64,000 nt of DNA from Paraspadella gotoi (lineage: Eukaryota > Chaetognatha). Shown one piece after another: positions 42,315 through 53,104 of the stretch. A program made the position numbers and the translations under genes. The notes below the pieces were generated by a model. It did no database searches, was not told where the DNA came from, and worked only from the letters and a program-made list of their open reading frames with translations. The stretch covers positions 24,563,783-24,627,782 of the forward strand of contig CM119267.1 of the NCBI GenBank assembly GCA_051294375.1, in the 5' to 3' direction. Positions within the stretch are counted from its first letter, which is position 1, and each line of letters begins with the position of its first letter.

Positions 42315-42713
42315 ATGACGAAGAAGCGGCTCCTCCAATCTCTCCTCAACCTCCTCCTCCTCTTCATCTCTATCCTCCTCCACGTGGCCGACATTGCCGG
42401 TCTTGACATCGGGACCGACGTCAAGACCTTCGTCGATTCTCGATCCTCCGCCAACTCCCTCGTCCGCAGATCCTCTTGGGCGATCCTCCTCTTCGTCGTC
42501 CTCGTCCACTCGGTCGTCTCCGCCGTCTACGCCGCCGTGTCGCTGGCCGAGTCGGGCGCGGATTATTCTCGGATCCGCACCAAGTGGGTAGTGCCGTTTT
42601 CGTGCCTGCTGGGGCTGGGCTCCGTTCCGCTCTCCATCGATTTGCATTTCGAGGAAGAAGAAGAAGGAAGGAGAAAGAAGGAGAAGGAAGGAGGCGTTGC
42701 TGTCATCAGTTAA
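42315..42713 (+). CDS. Unidentified membrane-protein-like ORF or exon
   Basis: A 132-codon frame starting MTKKRLLQSLLNLLLLFISI. Hydrophobic stretches at about 6-28, 55-78 (WAILLFVVLVHSVVSAVYAA) and 91-108 suggest three membrane helices, followed by a Glu/Lys-rich tail. Codon third positions are strongly C/G, like the dioxygenase exons and unlike the flanks, which supports real coding. An in-frame upstream ATG at 42246 lies in AT-rich sequence and is less likely. No family recognised. A donor GTTG|GTGAGT at 42730 lies beyond the stop in another frame, so the 3' end may hold an indel or the exon may end earlier. The two inverted copies are frameshifted by noise. Confidence 0.4.
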   Translation: MTKKRLLQSLLNLLLLFISILLHVADIAGLDIGTDVKTFVDSRSSANSLVRRSSWAILLFVVLVHSVVSAVYAAVSLAESGADYSRIRTKWVVPFSCLLGLGSVPLSIDLHFEEEEEGRRKKEKEGGVAVIS

Positions 42714-42784
42714 TCTCTTGCAGTCGTTGGTGAGTCTGTGAAGTCATCATTAAAATGTCATGAGATTCGTATGTCTTTAAATTA

Positions 42785-43060
42785 AGTTTTGAGGCCGAGT
42801 TACCTCGACTCTCTCTTTTTCCCTCAACGACCACATGACCTCAAACATCCGGTCATTGGTCTCGTCGTCCCGGGCTTCAACGGGTTTCTTCCGTCGTGGC
42901 CGAAGCCACAAGAGACACAACCGTTTCAACCCTCGAACTATTCACGTTACATTATTGTCTCTTTTCCTGTATTGAACATATTTGATATGTTTTCTCTCGC
43001 TTATAATACATGTGTCTGTCTCCCTACTCCTTAGGCGTGGTCTTCCACATTGGTGAGCCC
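42785..43060 (+). repeat. LTR-like 3' edge with primer-binding-site-like sequence
   Basis: 'ctgtctccctactccttagg' runs into 'cgtggtcttccacattggtg', then 'agcccgacgagaacacg'. An element ending ...CA followed by TTGGTGAGCCC... resembles an LTR/PBS junction; TGGTGAGCCC would be complementary to a tRNA 3' CCA end. The R1 repeat at 1-441 has the related junction 'cgtcttccacattagtgagc'. No gag or pol frame follows. Confidence 0.4.
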
Positions 43061-43940
43061 GACGAGAACACGCCCAAAAAATCCTTCTGTGAAAAACGCT
43101 ATAAATAAAAAAAAGCCTTCTAAAAACCTTCCTGTCCTTAAAAAAAACCTCCTTAAAATGTTCACAATATTGCCAACCAACCTCCCAACTAAGTATCCTA
43201 CCTCCCAACGTGAACAAGAAAATTTTTTTTTTTTTTTTGTTTCTGAAATAAAAAAAAGACAATTTGGACAATTAAGACAATAAGAAGATTAAACGATTTA
43301 AACGATGAGTATTGAGCAAGAAAAATTGCACAATAGGCAACTTGTTTGAATCTTCCGCTTTCGGTAAAAAATATATTCTTTTGTTGAAAGCGAGGATTCA
43401 CCCATCAGACTCTACATTCGCAAGAGGAGATTCGGCGTACTCCGTAAATCCATGTACCGCACTACCCTAAAAAGACTCCTTTTTCACACCTCCAATTGAA
43501 GTCCCTATCTCCGGTGTCGCGGTCACCAATCCCTCTGCGACGCAATGCTTGAAGATGTAATTATTTCGAATATTTTTCTTTACATGTTTAACATTTACAT
43601 TTACAATAAATACGCTATTTATCAACTTAGTACAAAGTAGCAGTTTTTATTTTCATTGAACAACGGTTTTTCAAACTTTTTCAGAAACTTATTATTACTT
43701 ACTTACTTATTATTACTTAAAATAACGCTTAACCCTGTAGTGAGAGAAATTTTTTTTTAACTCAAAGAGTATAAACTCAAACTCTGATTTCTCTACAGAG
43801 TGAATCAACCGATTCTGATCCATTTAGTTTTGCTCGAATGACCTTTTTTGAACCCGCGACATTTTTTGGGATCCGTGATATCCCTGTTTGGAGTTTTGAA
43901 GTTCGTTCGAACCTGGTTCAGATTTCAGGAATGATTTCCC

Positions 43941-44045
<105 letters not shown>

Positions 44046-44319
44046 CGATGTCTGTTTTAGACGATAAAACCAGAGAATTTGTTCCTGCGTATTTTTTCCC
44101 CCTAAATAATAATTTTTGATTTTTTTTTCGCAAAAACTTTTCCATACATTTTTCGCTTTGAATACTTATTTTATTCAAATAACTTTCATTTTCTTTTTTT
44201 CATAACGTCATAAACTAAATGTAAATATAATGTAAATTCAAAAACAAAAACAAAACAAAACAAACACGCACAAAAAGTAAAAAGAAACAAAAGCGCATCG
44301 CTTAACTCAACATAAAAAA

Positions 44320-44455
44320 ATGGCGCCGTTGAAAGAAGGTTATCCGGAAGTCTACACAGTCGCGCCGCCTCGTGTGGACGGAGAGAAGAAGGAAGGGCAA
44401 CTCAGCGACGAAGAAGTCGTGACTTTTTTTAAAGATGGATTTTTGGTTGTCAAAG
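44320..44455 (+). CDS. Second copy of PhyH-family exon 1
   Basis: Same 136-nt length, start context and phase as the exon at 24820. It codes MAPLKEGYPEVYTVAPPRVD and ends VTFFKDGFLVVK with donor AAAG|GTAAGA. It differs by Ala7 to Gly, Met34 to Val and silent changes. The identity includes about 30 bp of 5' flank, while introns and farther flanks do not match. It may be the first exon of a tandem paralogue whose remaining exons lie elsewhere, an alternative first exon, or a duplicated fragment. No matching exon 2 is seen in block P. Confidence 0.7.
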
Positions 44456-44619
44456 GTAAGATTTTTCGGGTTTTCTTGGTCGGTCTGTCCATCTATGACT
44501 TCTGGAATACCTGGCTAAGTTCTCAGTTATATGGTAACTGCTTTACTTTCGCTAGATTACTAACTCTTTTAATTATTAGATCAGGGAACATAATGGAATG
44601 GGATTCTGTTTCTACGTAA

Positions 44620-46014
44620 TAAAAGATAGAAAATTGAGCGCGTGACCTCATGAACGAATGAGTCATGATTACAGGCGAATGTGAGAGATAGTCAAAGCGG
44701 CCTCGGGCTTGTGATAGTGATTATGATAGTCATTGTTATTGGTAATCTACTTAGATTTTCTCGTGGTGTTCTTTTATTTCCTTTTTTTTCTTTTAAATTT
44801 TTTTTTTTTTGGTAAAATTAAAAGTAATTTCATGTCCTTTTATCTGGTAAAGATTAAATGTAAAAAAAACTTCTTTGTTTGTCATTCTTTTTTCTTTTTA
44901 TTTTACAAATAAAAATAAATTGAAACTACATAATTTACACAAAATTTAGACAATGCAATACAAAAATAAAATATAATGATGCGGGGACAGCGGGGGAAAA
45001 ATTAAGCATATAAAAAATTTGGGTCAAACCAAAAGAAATCAAATATTAATAGATTTTCCATTTGGAAAACCTCGTCCAATAATTTTGTATTTTTTTGGAA
45101 GACTTACAAAGTTTTATCTAATGAGTTTTCTTTCATTGTTACAATAATAAACAATTAAATATGAGTGTCCATTAATATAGCATTTGTGGGTCTGTTACTC
45201 ATTTAAACTACAATTAAATATCGTTTTGAGAAAAATGCTGTAATTTTAAGGCAGTAATGATCTAGTTACAATTAAGTCTGTGATCGGGGGGAAACAGGCA
45301 CAGAGCTACACAGTTAATGTATTTTTACGATCCATATTTAAAAACACTTGTTAATGTATAAAGTTTGGAAATTAACGTCATACATTTGGAAGATTATTCT
45401 TTTCCGCGGATCCTTGTCTTGAGTTGAGTGCCTGAATTAAGTAGATTAATTTTTGGGTTTTTTTGTAGTTTTTTTTTAACGTTTTTATTTACTACCTCAT
45501 AAAGGAAATTACATAAAATCTATGGTATGTTAGTCTTAGTTAAATTAGTAAAAGGTAACAAAATTGCCGATTACAGAAAATGTTTTAGCGAAAAATATAG
45601 TAAATCTAAACCAAAATTAACCAAAAAATTAAATAAACAAACCTGAAAGAAATTCAAGCTTATTATATTATTTTTTTTTTTACTCTTAGCAACTGCTTAT
45701 GTAACCATCATTTTATCTTTTTATTTTCTTTTTCCTTATTTACTTTTCTTTTTCCCCTTTTCCCCTTTTTTCCCTTTTCCCTTTTTTTTCCATTTTCTCT
45801 TTTCCCTTCTTTCCTTTTTCTCTTTTTTCCCTTTTCCCTTTTTACCATTTTCCCTTCTTTCCTTTTTCTCGTTTTCCCTTTTTTCCCTTTTCCCTTTTTT
45901 TACCATTTTCTCTTTTCCCTTCTTTCCTTTTTCTCTTTTTTTCCTTTTCCCTTTTTACCATTTTCCCTTCTTTCCTTTTTCTCGTTTTCCCTTTTTTCCC
46001 TTTCCTCACCGAGA
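44620..46014. other. AT-rich intron-like sequence, then pyrimidine tract
   Basis: No exon seen. From 45720 to 46010 there are CCCTTTT / CCATTTT repeats on this strand. They end at a possible acceptor 'cctttcctcaccgag'. Confidence 0.5.
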
Positions 46015-46230
46015 GTCCGACGTCGTTTCCAGCGTTGATGAGCGGCATCGACGACCTCTTGCCGACGCCCGAGTGGCGCTCGTGCTTCGATTCTCTGCCG
46101 ACGCGTGATTCTCGCCCGTTGCCTGTGCCGCCGACGCTCGAGCCGCCGACGCCCGCGCCGTCCGCCGGATCCCGCGACACGGCGCCTTTGAGGGAAGGAA
46201 GGGAGAGGGCGTCCGCGGCGCGGTCTAGTG
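46015..46230 (+). CDS. Possible exon, unidentified Pro-rich product
   Basis: After the long pyrimidine tract an open frame reads SPTSFPALMSGIDDLLPTPE, then WRSCFDSLPTRDSRPLPVPP and TLEPPTPAPSAG. It is GC-rich with coding-like composition and ends in GGGA repeats beside the 494-N gap. The inverted copies at 49145-49345 and 58795-58995 are frameshifted. No family recognised. Confidence 0.25.
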
Positions 46231-46260
46231 GTAGAGGGAGGGAGGGAGGTGAAGGCGAGG

Positions 46261-46754
46261 NNNNNNNNNNNNNNNNNNNNNNNNNNNNNNNNNNNNNNNN
46301 NNNNNNNNNNNNNNNNNNNNNNNNNNNNNNNNNNNNNNNNNNNNNNNNNNNNNNNNNNNNNNNNNNNNNNNNNNNNNNNNNNNNNNNNNNNNNNNNNNNN
46401 NNNNNNNNNNNNNNNNNNNNNNNNNNNNNNNNNNNNNNNNNNNNNNNNNNNNNNNNNNNNNNNNNNNNNNNNNNNNNNNNNNNNNNNNNNNNNNNNNNNN
46501 NNNNNNNNNNNNNNNNNNNNNNNNNNNNNNNNNNNNNNNNNNNNNNNNNNNNNNNNNNNNNNNNNNNNNNNNNNNNNNNNNNNNNNNNNNNNNNNNNNNN
46601 NNNNNNNNNNNNNNNNNNNNNNNNNNNNNNNNNNNNNNNNNNNNNNNNNNNNNNNNNNNNNNNNNNNNNNNNNNNNNNNNNNNNNNNNNNNNNNNNNNNN
46701 NNNNNNNNNNNNNNNNNNNNNNNNNNNNNNNNNNNNNNNNNNNNNNNNNNNNNN
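46261..46754. other. 494-N gap
   Basis: In the inverted copies the corresponding place (about 48606-49118 and 58245-58770) is CT/CTC-rich simple sequence. Confidence 0.95.
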
Positions 46755-46899
46755 GAGAGAGAGAGAGAGAGAAAAAGAGAGAGAGAGAGATAGAATTTCT
46801 AGAAAGAGAGAGAGAGAGAGATAGAATTTCTAGAAAGAGAGAGAGGCACAAAAAAGACAGTGAAGAATGATAGAAAACGACCCAGTCTCCTTTAACATT

Positions 46900-46965
46900 T
46901 CTTTTTGAGAAATTAAACTCACTTTTGGCGACCCGGGATCCGAGTCCCCGTGAACTGCCACACGG
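46900..46965 (+). repeat. PBS-like junction beside the minisatellite
   Basis: 'gagaaattaaactcac' is followed by 'ttttggcgacccgggatcc'. TGGCGACCC after an (A)TTAAA-bearing end is the kind of sequence found at LTR/PBS borders of Gypsy-like elements. Weak, because no second LTR or coding frame is seen. Confidence 0.25.
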
Positions 46966-46996
46966 CACCTCCGTCCTGCACCCTCAATTATTCCAC

Positions 46997-47457
46997 CGTG
47001 CCGTCCCTCAAGCTGCCCCCCCACTTGCCCCTTACCCCTGTGCCGTCCGCTCGGGCTGCTCCCATTGCCCCTTACCCATGTGTCGTCCACCCGGGCTGCT
47101 CCCCTTGCCCCTTATCCCTGTGCCGTCCCTTCAGGCTGCTCCCCTTACCTCTTACCCATGTGCCGTCCGCACGGGCTGCTCCCCTTACCTCTTACCCATG
47201 TGCCGTCCGCACAGGCTGCTCCCCTTACCTCTTACCCATGTGCCTTCCGCACGGGCTGCTCCCCTTACATCTTACCCATGTGCCGTCCGCATGGGCTGCT
47301 CCCCTTACCTCTTACCCATGTGCCGTTCGCCCGGGCAGCTCTTCTTGCCCCTTACCCTTGTGCCGTCCGCCCGGGCAGCTCCCCTTGCCCCTTACCCTTG
47401 TGCCGTCCGCCCGGGCAGCTCCCCTTGCCCCTTACCCTTGTGCCGTCCGCCCGGGCT
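46997..47457 (+). repeat. 40-bp minisatellite, about 11-12 units
   Basis: The unit starts tgccgtccgcacgggctgct and continues ccccttacctcttacccatg. Because 40 is not a multiple of three, each frame reads a 40-residue super-repeat, and all three plus-strand frames stay open. Inverted copies are at 48000-48440 and 57640-58090. Confidence 0.9.
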
Positions 47458-47570
47458 GCCCCCGGGACTCTCGGGATCTTCGGTCCTTCGAGTCGCCGAC
47501 GGAATTCTGGCTGAAGTGGCGCTCGTGGCGCGAGAGGCGCGAGAGGCGGGAGAGGCGGGAGATTTGTCTG

Positions 47571-47595
47571 NNNNNNNNNNNNNNNNNNNNNNNNN
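47571..47595. other. 25-N gap at the palindrome centre
   Basis: Separates the clean arm from the CT-rich spacer and noisy arm. Confidence 0.95.
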
Positions 47596-47879
47596 CACCT
47601 CCCTCTCCCTCTCTCACCTCTCTCTCCCTCTCTCACTCTCTCTCCCTCTCTCACCTCCCTCTCCCTCTCTCTCCTCCCTCTTCCTCTCTTCCCCTCTCTC
47701 TCCTCTCCTTCTCCCTCTCTCTCCTCCTCTTCCTCTCTCTTCCTCCCTCTCCTCTCCTTCTCCTCTCTCTCCTCCCTCTTCCTCCTCTACCTCCCTCTCC
47801 TCTTCCTCTCCTTTCTCCCTCCTCTTCTCTCTATCCTCCTCTCTCCTCTCCTTCTCCCTCTGCCCTCTCCCTCTCAGAC
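47596..47879. repeat. (CTC/CTCTT)n spacer at the palindrome centre
   Basis: Low-complexity CT-rich DNA also present at 57215-57530 before the third copy. Confidence 0.85.
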
Positions 47880-50800
47880 AAATCTCCCGGCCTCTCCCGC
47901 CTCTCGCGCCTCTCGCCGCCACGAGCGCCACTTCAGCCAGAATTCCGTCGGCGACTCGAAGGACCGAAGATCCGAGAGTCCCGGGGGCAGCCGGGCGGAC
48001 GCACAAGGGTAAGGGGCAAGGGGAGCTTGCCGGGCGACGGCACAAGGGTAAGGGCAAGGGGAGCTGCCCCGGCGGACGGCACCAGAGGTAAGGGGCACAG
48101 AAGAGCTGCCCGGGCGAACGGCAACATGGTAACGAGGTAAGCGGAGCAGCCCATGCGGACGGCACATGGGTAAGATGTAAGGGAGCAGCCCGTGCGGAAG
48201 GCACATTGGGTAAGAGTAAGGGGAGCAAGCCGTGCGGACGGCACATGGGTAAGAGGTAAGGGAGCAGCCGTGCGGACGGGGTACATGGGTAAGAAGGGTA
48301 AGGGGAGCAGCTGAAGGGACGGCACAGGGATAAGGGGCAAGGGGAGCAGCCCGGGTGGACGACACATGGGTAAAGGGGCAATGGGACAGCCCGAGCGACG
48401 CGCACAGGGTAAGGGGCAAGTGGGGGGGCAGCTTGAGGACGCACGGTGGAATAATTTGAAGGGTGCAGGACGGAGGTCGCCGTGTGCAAGTTTCACGGGG
48501 ACTCCGGATCCCGGGTCGCCAAAATGAGTTTTAATTTCTTCAAAAGAATGTTAAGGAGACTGGGTCGTTTTCTATATCATTCTTCACTGTCTTTTTTGTG
48601 CCTCTCTCTTTCTAGAAATTCTATCTCTCTCTCTCTCTCTTTCTAGAAATTCTATCTCTCTTCTCTCTCTTTTCTTCTCTCTCTCTCTTCTCTCTCTCTT
48701 TCTAGAAATTCTATCTATCTCTCTCTCAATCTCTCTTTTTCTCTTTTCTTCTCTCTCTTCTCTCTCTCTTTTCCTAGAAAGTCTATCTCTCTCTCTCTCA
48801 ATCCTCTTTTTCTCTCTCTCTCATTTCTTCAATCTCTCTTTCTACGAAATTTCTATCTCTCTCTTCTCTCTCCTCAATCTCTCTTTTTCTCTCTTCTCTC
48901 TATCTCTCAATCTCTCTTTTCTCATCTCTTCTCTCTCTGTCTTTATCACTTTTCCCCTTCCTTCCTCCATTAAAACTCCTCCGTTCCCCATCTTCTCTGC
49001 CCCTTCTCACCATTTCCTCTCCTCCCTCTTACCTCCCTCCCCTCCCCCTCTCCTCCCCTCCTCCCCTTCCCTCCCCTCCTCCTCCTCCTCTCCCCCCCTT
49101 CCTCGCCTTCACCTCCCTCCCTCCCTCTACCACTAGACCGCGCCGCGGACCCAGCTCTTCCCTTCCCTCCCCTCAAAGGCGCCGTGGTCGCGGATCCGGC
49201 GGACGGCGCGGGCGTACGCGGCTCGAGCGTCGGCGGCACAGGCAACGGGCGAGAATCACGCGTCGGCAGAGATCGAAGCACAGAGCTGCCCACTCGGGCG
49301 TCGGCAAGAGGTCGTCGATGCGCTCATCAACGCGGAAACGACGTCGGACCTCTCGGTGAGGAAGGGAAAAAAGGGAAACACGAGAAAAAGGAAGAAGGGA
49401 AAATGGTAAATAATAGGGAAAAGGAAAAAAAGAGAAAAGGAAACGAAGGAAAAGAGAAAATGGTAAAAAAAGGGAAAGGGAAAAAAGGAAAACGAGAAAA
49501 AGGAAGAAGGGAAAATGGTAAAAAGGGGAAAGAAAAAAGGAGAAAAAGGAAGAGGAAGAGAAAATGGAAAAAAAAGGGAAAAGGGAAAAAAGGGAAAAAG
49601 GGAAAAGAAAAAGTAAATAAGGAAAAAGAAGAATTAAAAAAGAATAAAAATGATGGTTACATAAGCAGTTTTGCTAAGATAAAAAACAAAATTAATATAA
49701 TAAGCTTGAATTTCTTTCAGGTTTGTTCTTTTAATTTTTTGGTTAATTTTGGTTTAGATTTACTATATTTTCGCTAAAACATTTTCTGATAATCGGCAAT
49801 TTTGTTACCTTTACTACTTTAACTAAGACAACATCCATAATTTTATGTAATTTCCTTTATGAAGGTAGTAATAAAACGTTAAAAAAAAACTACAAAAAAA
49901 ACCCAAAAATTATCTACTTAATTCAGGCACTCAACTCAAGACAAGGAATCCGCGGAAAGAATAATCTTCCAAAAATGGTATGACGTTAATTTCGCAAACT
50001 TTATACATAACAAGTGTTTTTAAATATGCGATGTAAAAATACATTAACTGTGTAGCTCTGTGCCTGTTTTCCCCCGTCACCAGACTTAATTTGTAACTAG
50101 AATCATTACTAGCCTTAAAATTACAGCATTTTTCCCAAAACGATATTAATTGTAGTTTAAATGAGTAAGCAGACCCACAAATGCCTATATTTTAATGGAC
50201 CACTCATATTTTAAATTGTTTATTATTGTTAACAATGAAAGAAAAACTCATTAGAAAAACTTTGTAAGTCTTCCAAAAAATACAAAATTATTGGAACGAG
50301 GTTTTCCCAAATGGAAAATCTATTAATATTTGATTTCTTTTGGTTTGACCCAAATTTTTTATATGCTTAATTTTTCGCCGCTGTCCCCGCATCATTATAT
50401 TTATTTTGTATTCGCATTGTTAAAATTTGTGTAATTATGTAGTTTCAATTTATTTTTATTTGTAAAAATAAAAAAGAAAAAAGAAATGACAAACAAAGAA
50501 GTTTGTTTTTACATTTAATCTTATTACCAGATAAAAGGGACATGAATTACTTTTTTAATTTTACAAAAAAAAAAATTAAAAGCAAAAAAAAAGGAAATAA
50601 AGAACACCACGAAAAATCTAAGTAGATTACCATAACCAATGACTATCATAATCACTATCACAACCCGAGGCCGCGTTTTGAACTATCTTCACATTCGCCT
50701 GTAATCATGACTCATTCGTTCATTGAAGGTCACGCGTTCAATTTTCTATCTTATTACGTAAAACAGAATCCCATTCCATTATGTTCCTGATCTAATAATT

Positions 50801-50932
50801 AAAAGAGTTAGTAATTCTAGCGAAAGTAAAAGCAGTTACCATATAACTGAGAACTTAGCCAGGTATTCCAGAAGTCATAGAATGGGACAGACGGCGACCA
50901 AGAAACCCAGAAAAATCTGTACCTTGTTGACA

Positions 50933-51068
50933 GAACCAAAAATGCCGATCTTAAAAAAGCACGACTTCTTCGTGCTGCAGTTATGCCCTTCCTTTCTTCT
51001 TCTCCGTCCACACGAGGCGGCGCGACTGTGTAGGACTTCCGGATAACTTTCTTTCCAACGGCGCGCAT
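50933..51068 (-). pseudogene. Frameshifted copy of PhyH exon 1 (noisy arm 1)
   Basis: Recognisable by the VAPPRVDGE-type centre, but with several single-base insertions and deletions. It appears broken through sequence noise rather than evolutionary decay. Confidence 0.7.
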
Positions 51069-51388
51069 TTTTCTATGTTGGAGTTAAAGCGATGCGCCTT
51101 TGTTTCTTTTTACTTTTTGTGCGTGTTGTTTTGTTTTGTTTTTTGTTTTGAATTAACATTTATATTTACATTTAGTTTTGACGTTATGAAAAAAGAAAAT
51201 GAAAGTTATTTTGAATAAAATAGTATTCAAATGCGAAAAATGTACCTGGAAAAGTTTTTGCGAAAAAAAAATCAAAAATTATTATTTTAGGGGGCAAAAA
51301 TACGCAAGGAACAATCTCTGGTTTTATCGTTGTAAAAAGACATCGGGAAGAGAGGAGAGAGAGGAGAGAGAGTGAGAGAGAGAGAGAT

Positions 51389-51433
<45 letters not shown>

Positions 51434-52695
51434 GAGAGAGAGGCTGGCGAAATCATTCTGGAAATCTTGAACCAGTTCGAACGAACTTTTCAAACTCCAA
51501 ACAGCGGAATCACGGATCCCAAAAAAATGTCGCGGTGTTCAAAAAGGTCATTCGAGCAAAACTAAATGGATCCAGAATCGGTTGATTCACTCTGTAGAGA
51601 AATCGAGTTTGAGTTTATACTCTTTGAGTTAAAACAAAATTTCTCTCCACTACAGGGTTAAGCGTTATTTTAAAGTATATAATAAGTAAGTAAGTAATAA
51701 ATAGTTTCTATTAAAAAGTTTGAAAAACCGTTTGTTTAATGAAATAAAAACTGCTTACTTTGTAACTAAGGTTGATAAATAGCGTATTTTATTCGTAAAT
51801 GTAAATGTTAAACATTTAAAGAAAAATAGTTCGAAATAATTACATCCTTCAAGCATTGCGTCGCAGAGGAATTGTGACGCGACACCGGGAGATAGGGACT
51901 TCAATTGGAGGCGTGAAAAAGGAGTTCTTTTTAGGAGGGGACATGCGATACGGACGCCGAATCTCTCTTGCGAATGTAGAGCTTGATGGCGATTGAATCC
52001 TCGCTTTCCACAAAAGAATATATTTTTTACCGAAAGCGGGAAGATTCAAACAAGGTTGCCATTAGTGCAATTTTTCTGCTCAATACTCATCGTTTAAATC
52101 GTAATCTTCTTATTGTCTTAATTGTCCAAAATTGTTCTTTTTTATTTCAGAAAAAAAAAAAAAAAAAAAATTTCTTGTTCCACGTTGGGCAGGTAGGATA
52201 CTTAGTTGGGAGTTGGTTGGCAATATTGTGAACATTTCAAGAAGCGTTTTTTTTAAGGAAGGAAGTTTTTAGAAGCTTTTTTTATTATAGCGTTTTTTCA
52301 CAGAAAGGATTTTGCGGGCGTGTTTCGTCGGGCATCACCAATGCTGGAGACCACCCCTAAGGAGTAGGGAGACAGACACATGTATTTAAGCGAGAGAAAA
52401 CATATCAAATATGTTCAATACAGGAAAAGAGACAATAATGTAACGTGAATAGTTTCGAGGGTTGAAACGGTTGTGTCTCTTGTGGCTTCGGCCACTGACG
52501 GAAGAAACCCGTTTTTGGAAGCCGACGACGAGACCATGACCGGATGTTTCGAGGTTCATGTGGTCGTTTGAGGGAAAAAGAGAGGAGTCGAGTCGGTAAC
52601 TCGCCTCAAACTTAATTTAAAACACTAGAATACATCATGGACATTTTAATGATGACTTCCCAGACTTCACCAAACGACTGCAAGAGATTAAACTG

Positions 52696-53104
52696 ATGAC
52701 AGCAAACGCCTCCTTCTTCTCCTTCTTTCTCCTTCCTTCTTCTTCTTCTTCGAAATTGCCAATCATTGGAAGGGGAAGGCGGGGAAAACCGGGAGCCAGC
52801 CCAGCAGGCACGAAAAACGGCACTACCCACTTGGTGCGGATGCCTAGGAACTAATCCGCCCGACTCGGCCAGCGACACGGCGGCGTAGACGGCGGAGACG
52901 GACCGAGTTGGACGAGACGACGAAGAGGAGGATGCGCCCAAGAGGATACTGCCGGACGACGGCGATGTTGGCGGAGGATCGAGAATCGACGAAGTCTGAC
53001 GTGCGTCCCGATTCGACACTCGGCCACTTGCACGGGAGGATGGGAAGAGAATGAAGAAGGGAGGAGGTTGAGGAGAGATTTGGAGGAGCCGCTTTCTTCG
53101 TCAT
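52696..53104 (-). pseudogene. Frameshifted copy of the membrane-protein-like ORF (noisy arm 1)
   Basis: Aligns with 42315-42713. Besides indels it differs consistently after 'ctgctgggctggctcccg', and that variant is shared with the copy at 62322-62737. Confidence 0.6.

Noticed and set aside
46925-48140. Two overlapping near-400-codon ORFs
   Set aside because: They cross a 25-N gap, follow the 40-bp minisatellite in shifting frames and run through a palindrome junction.
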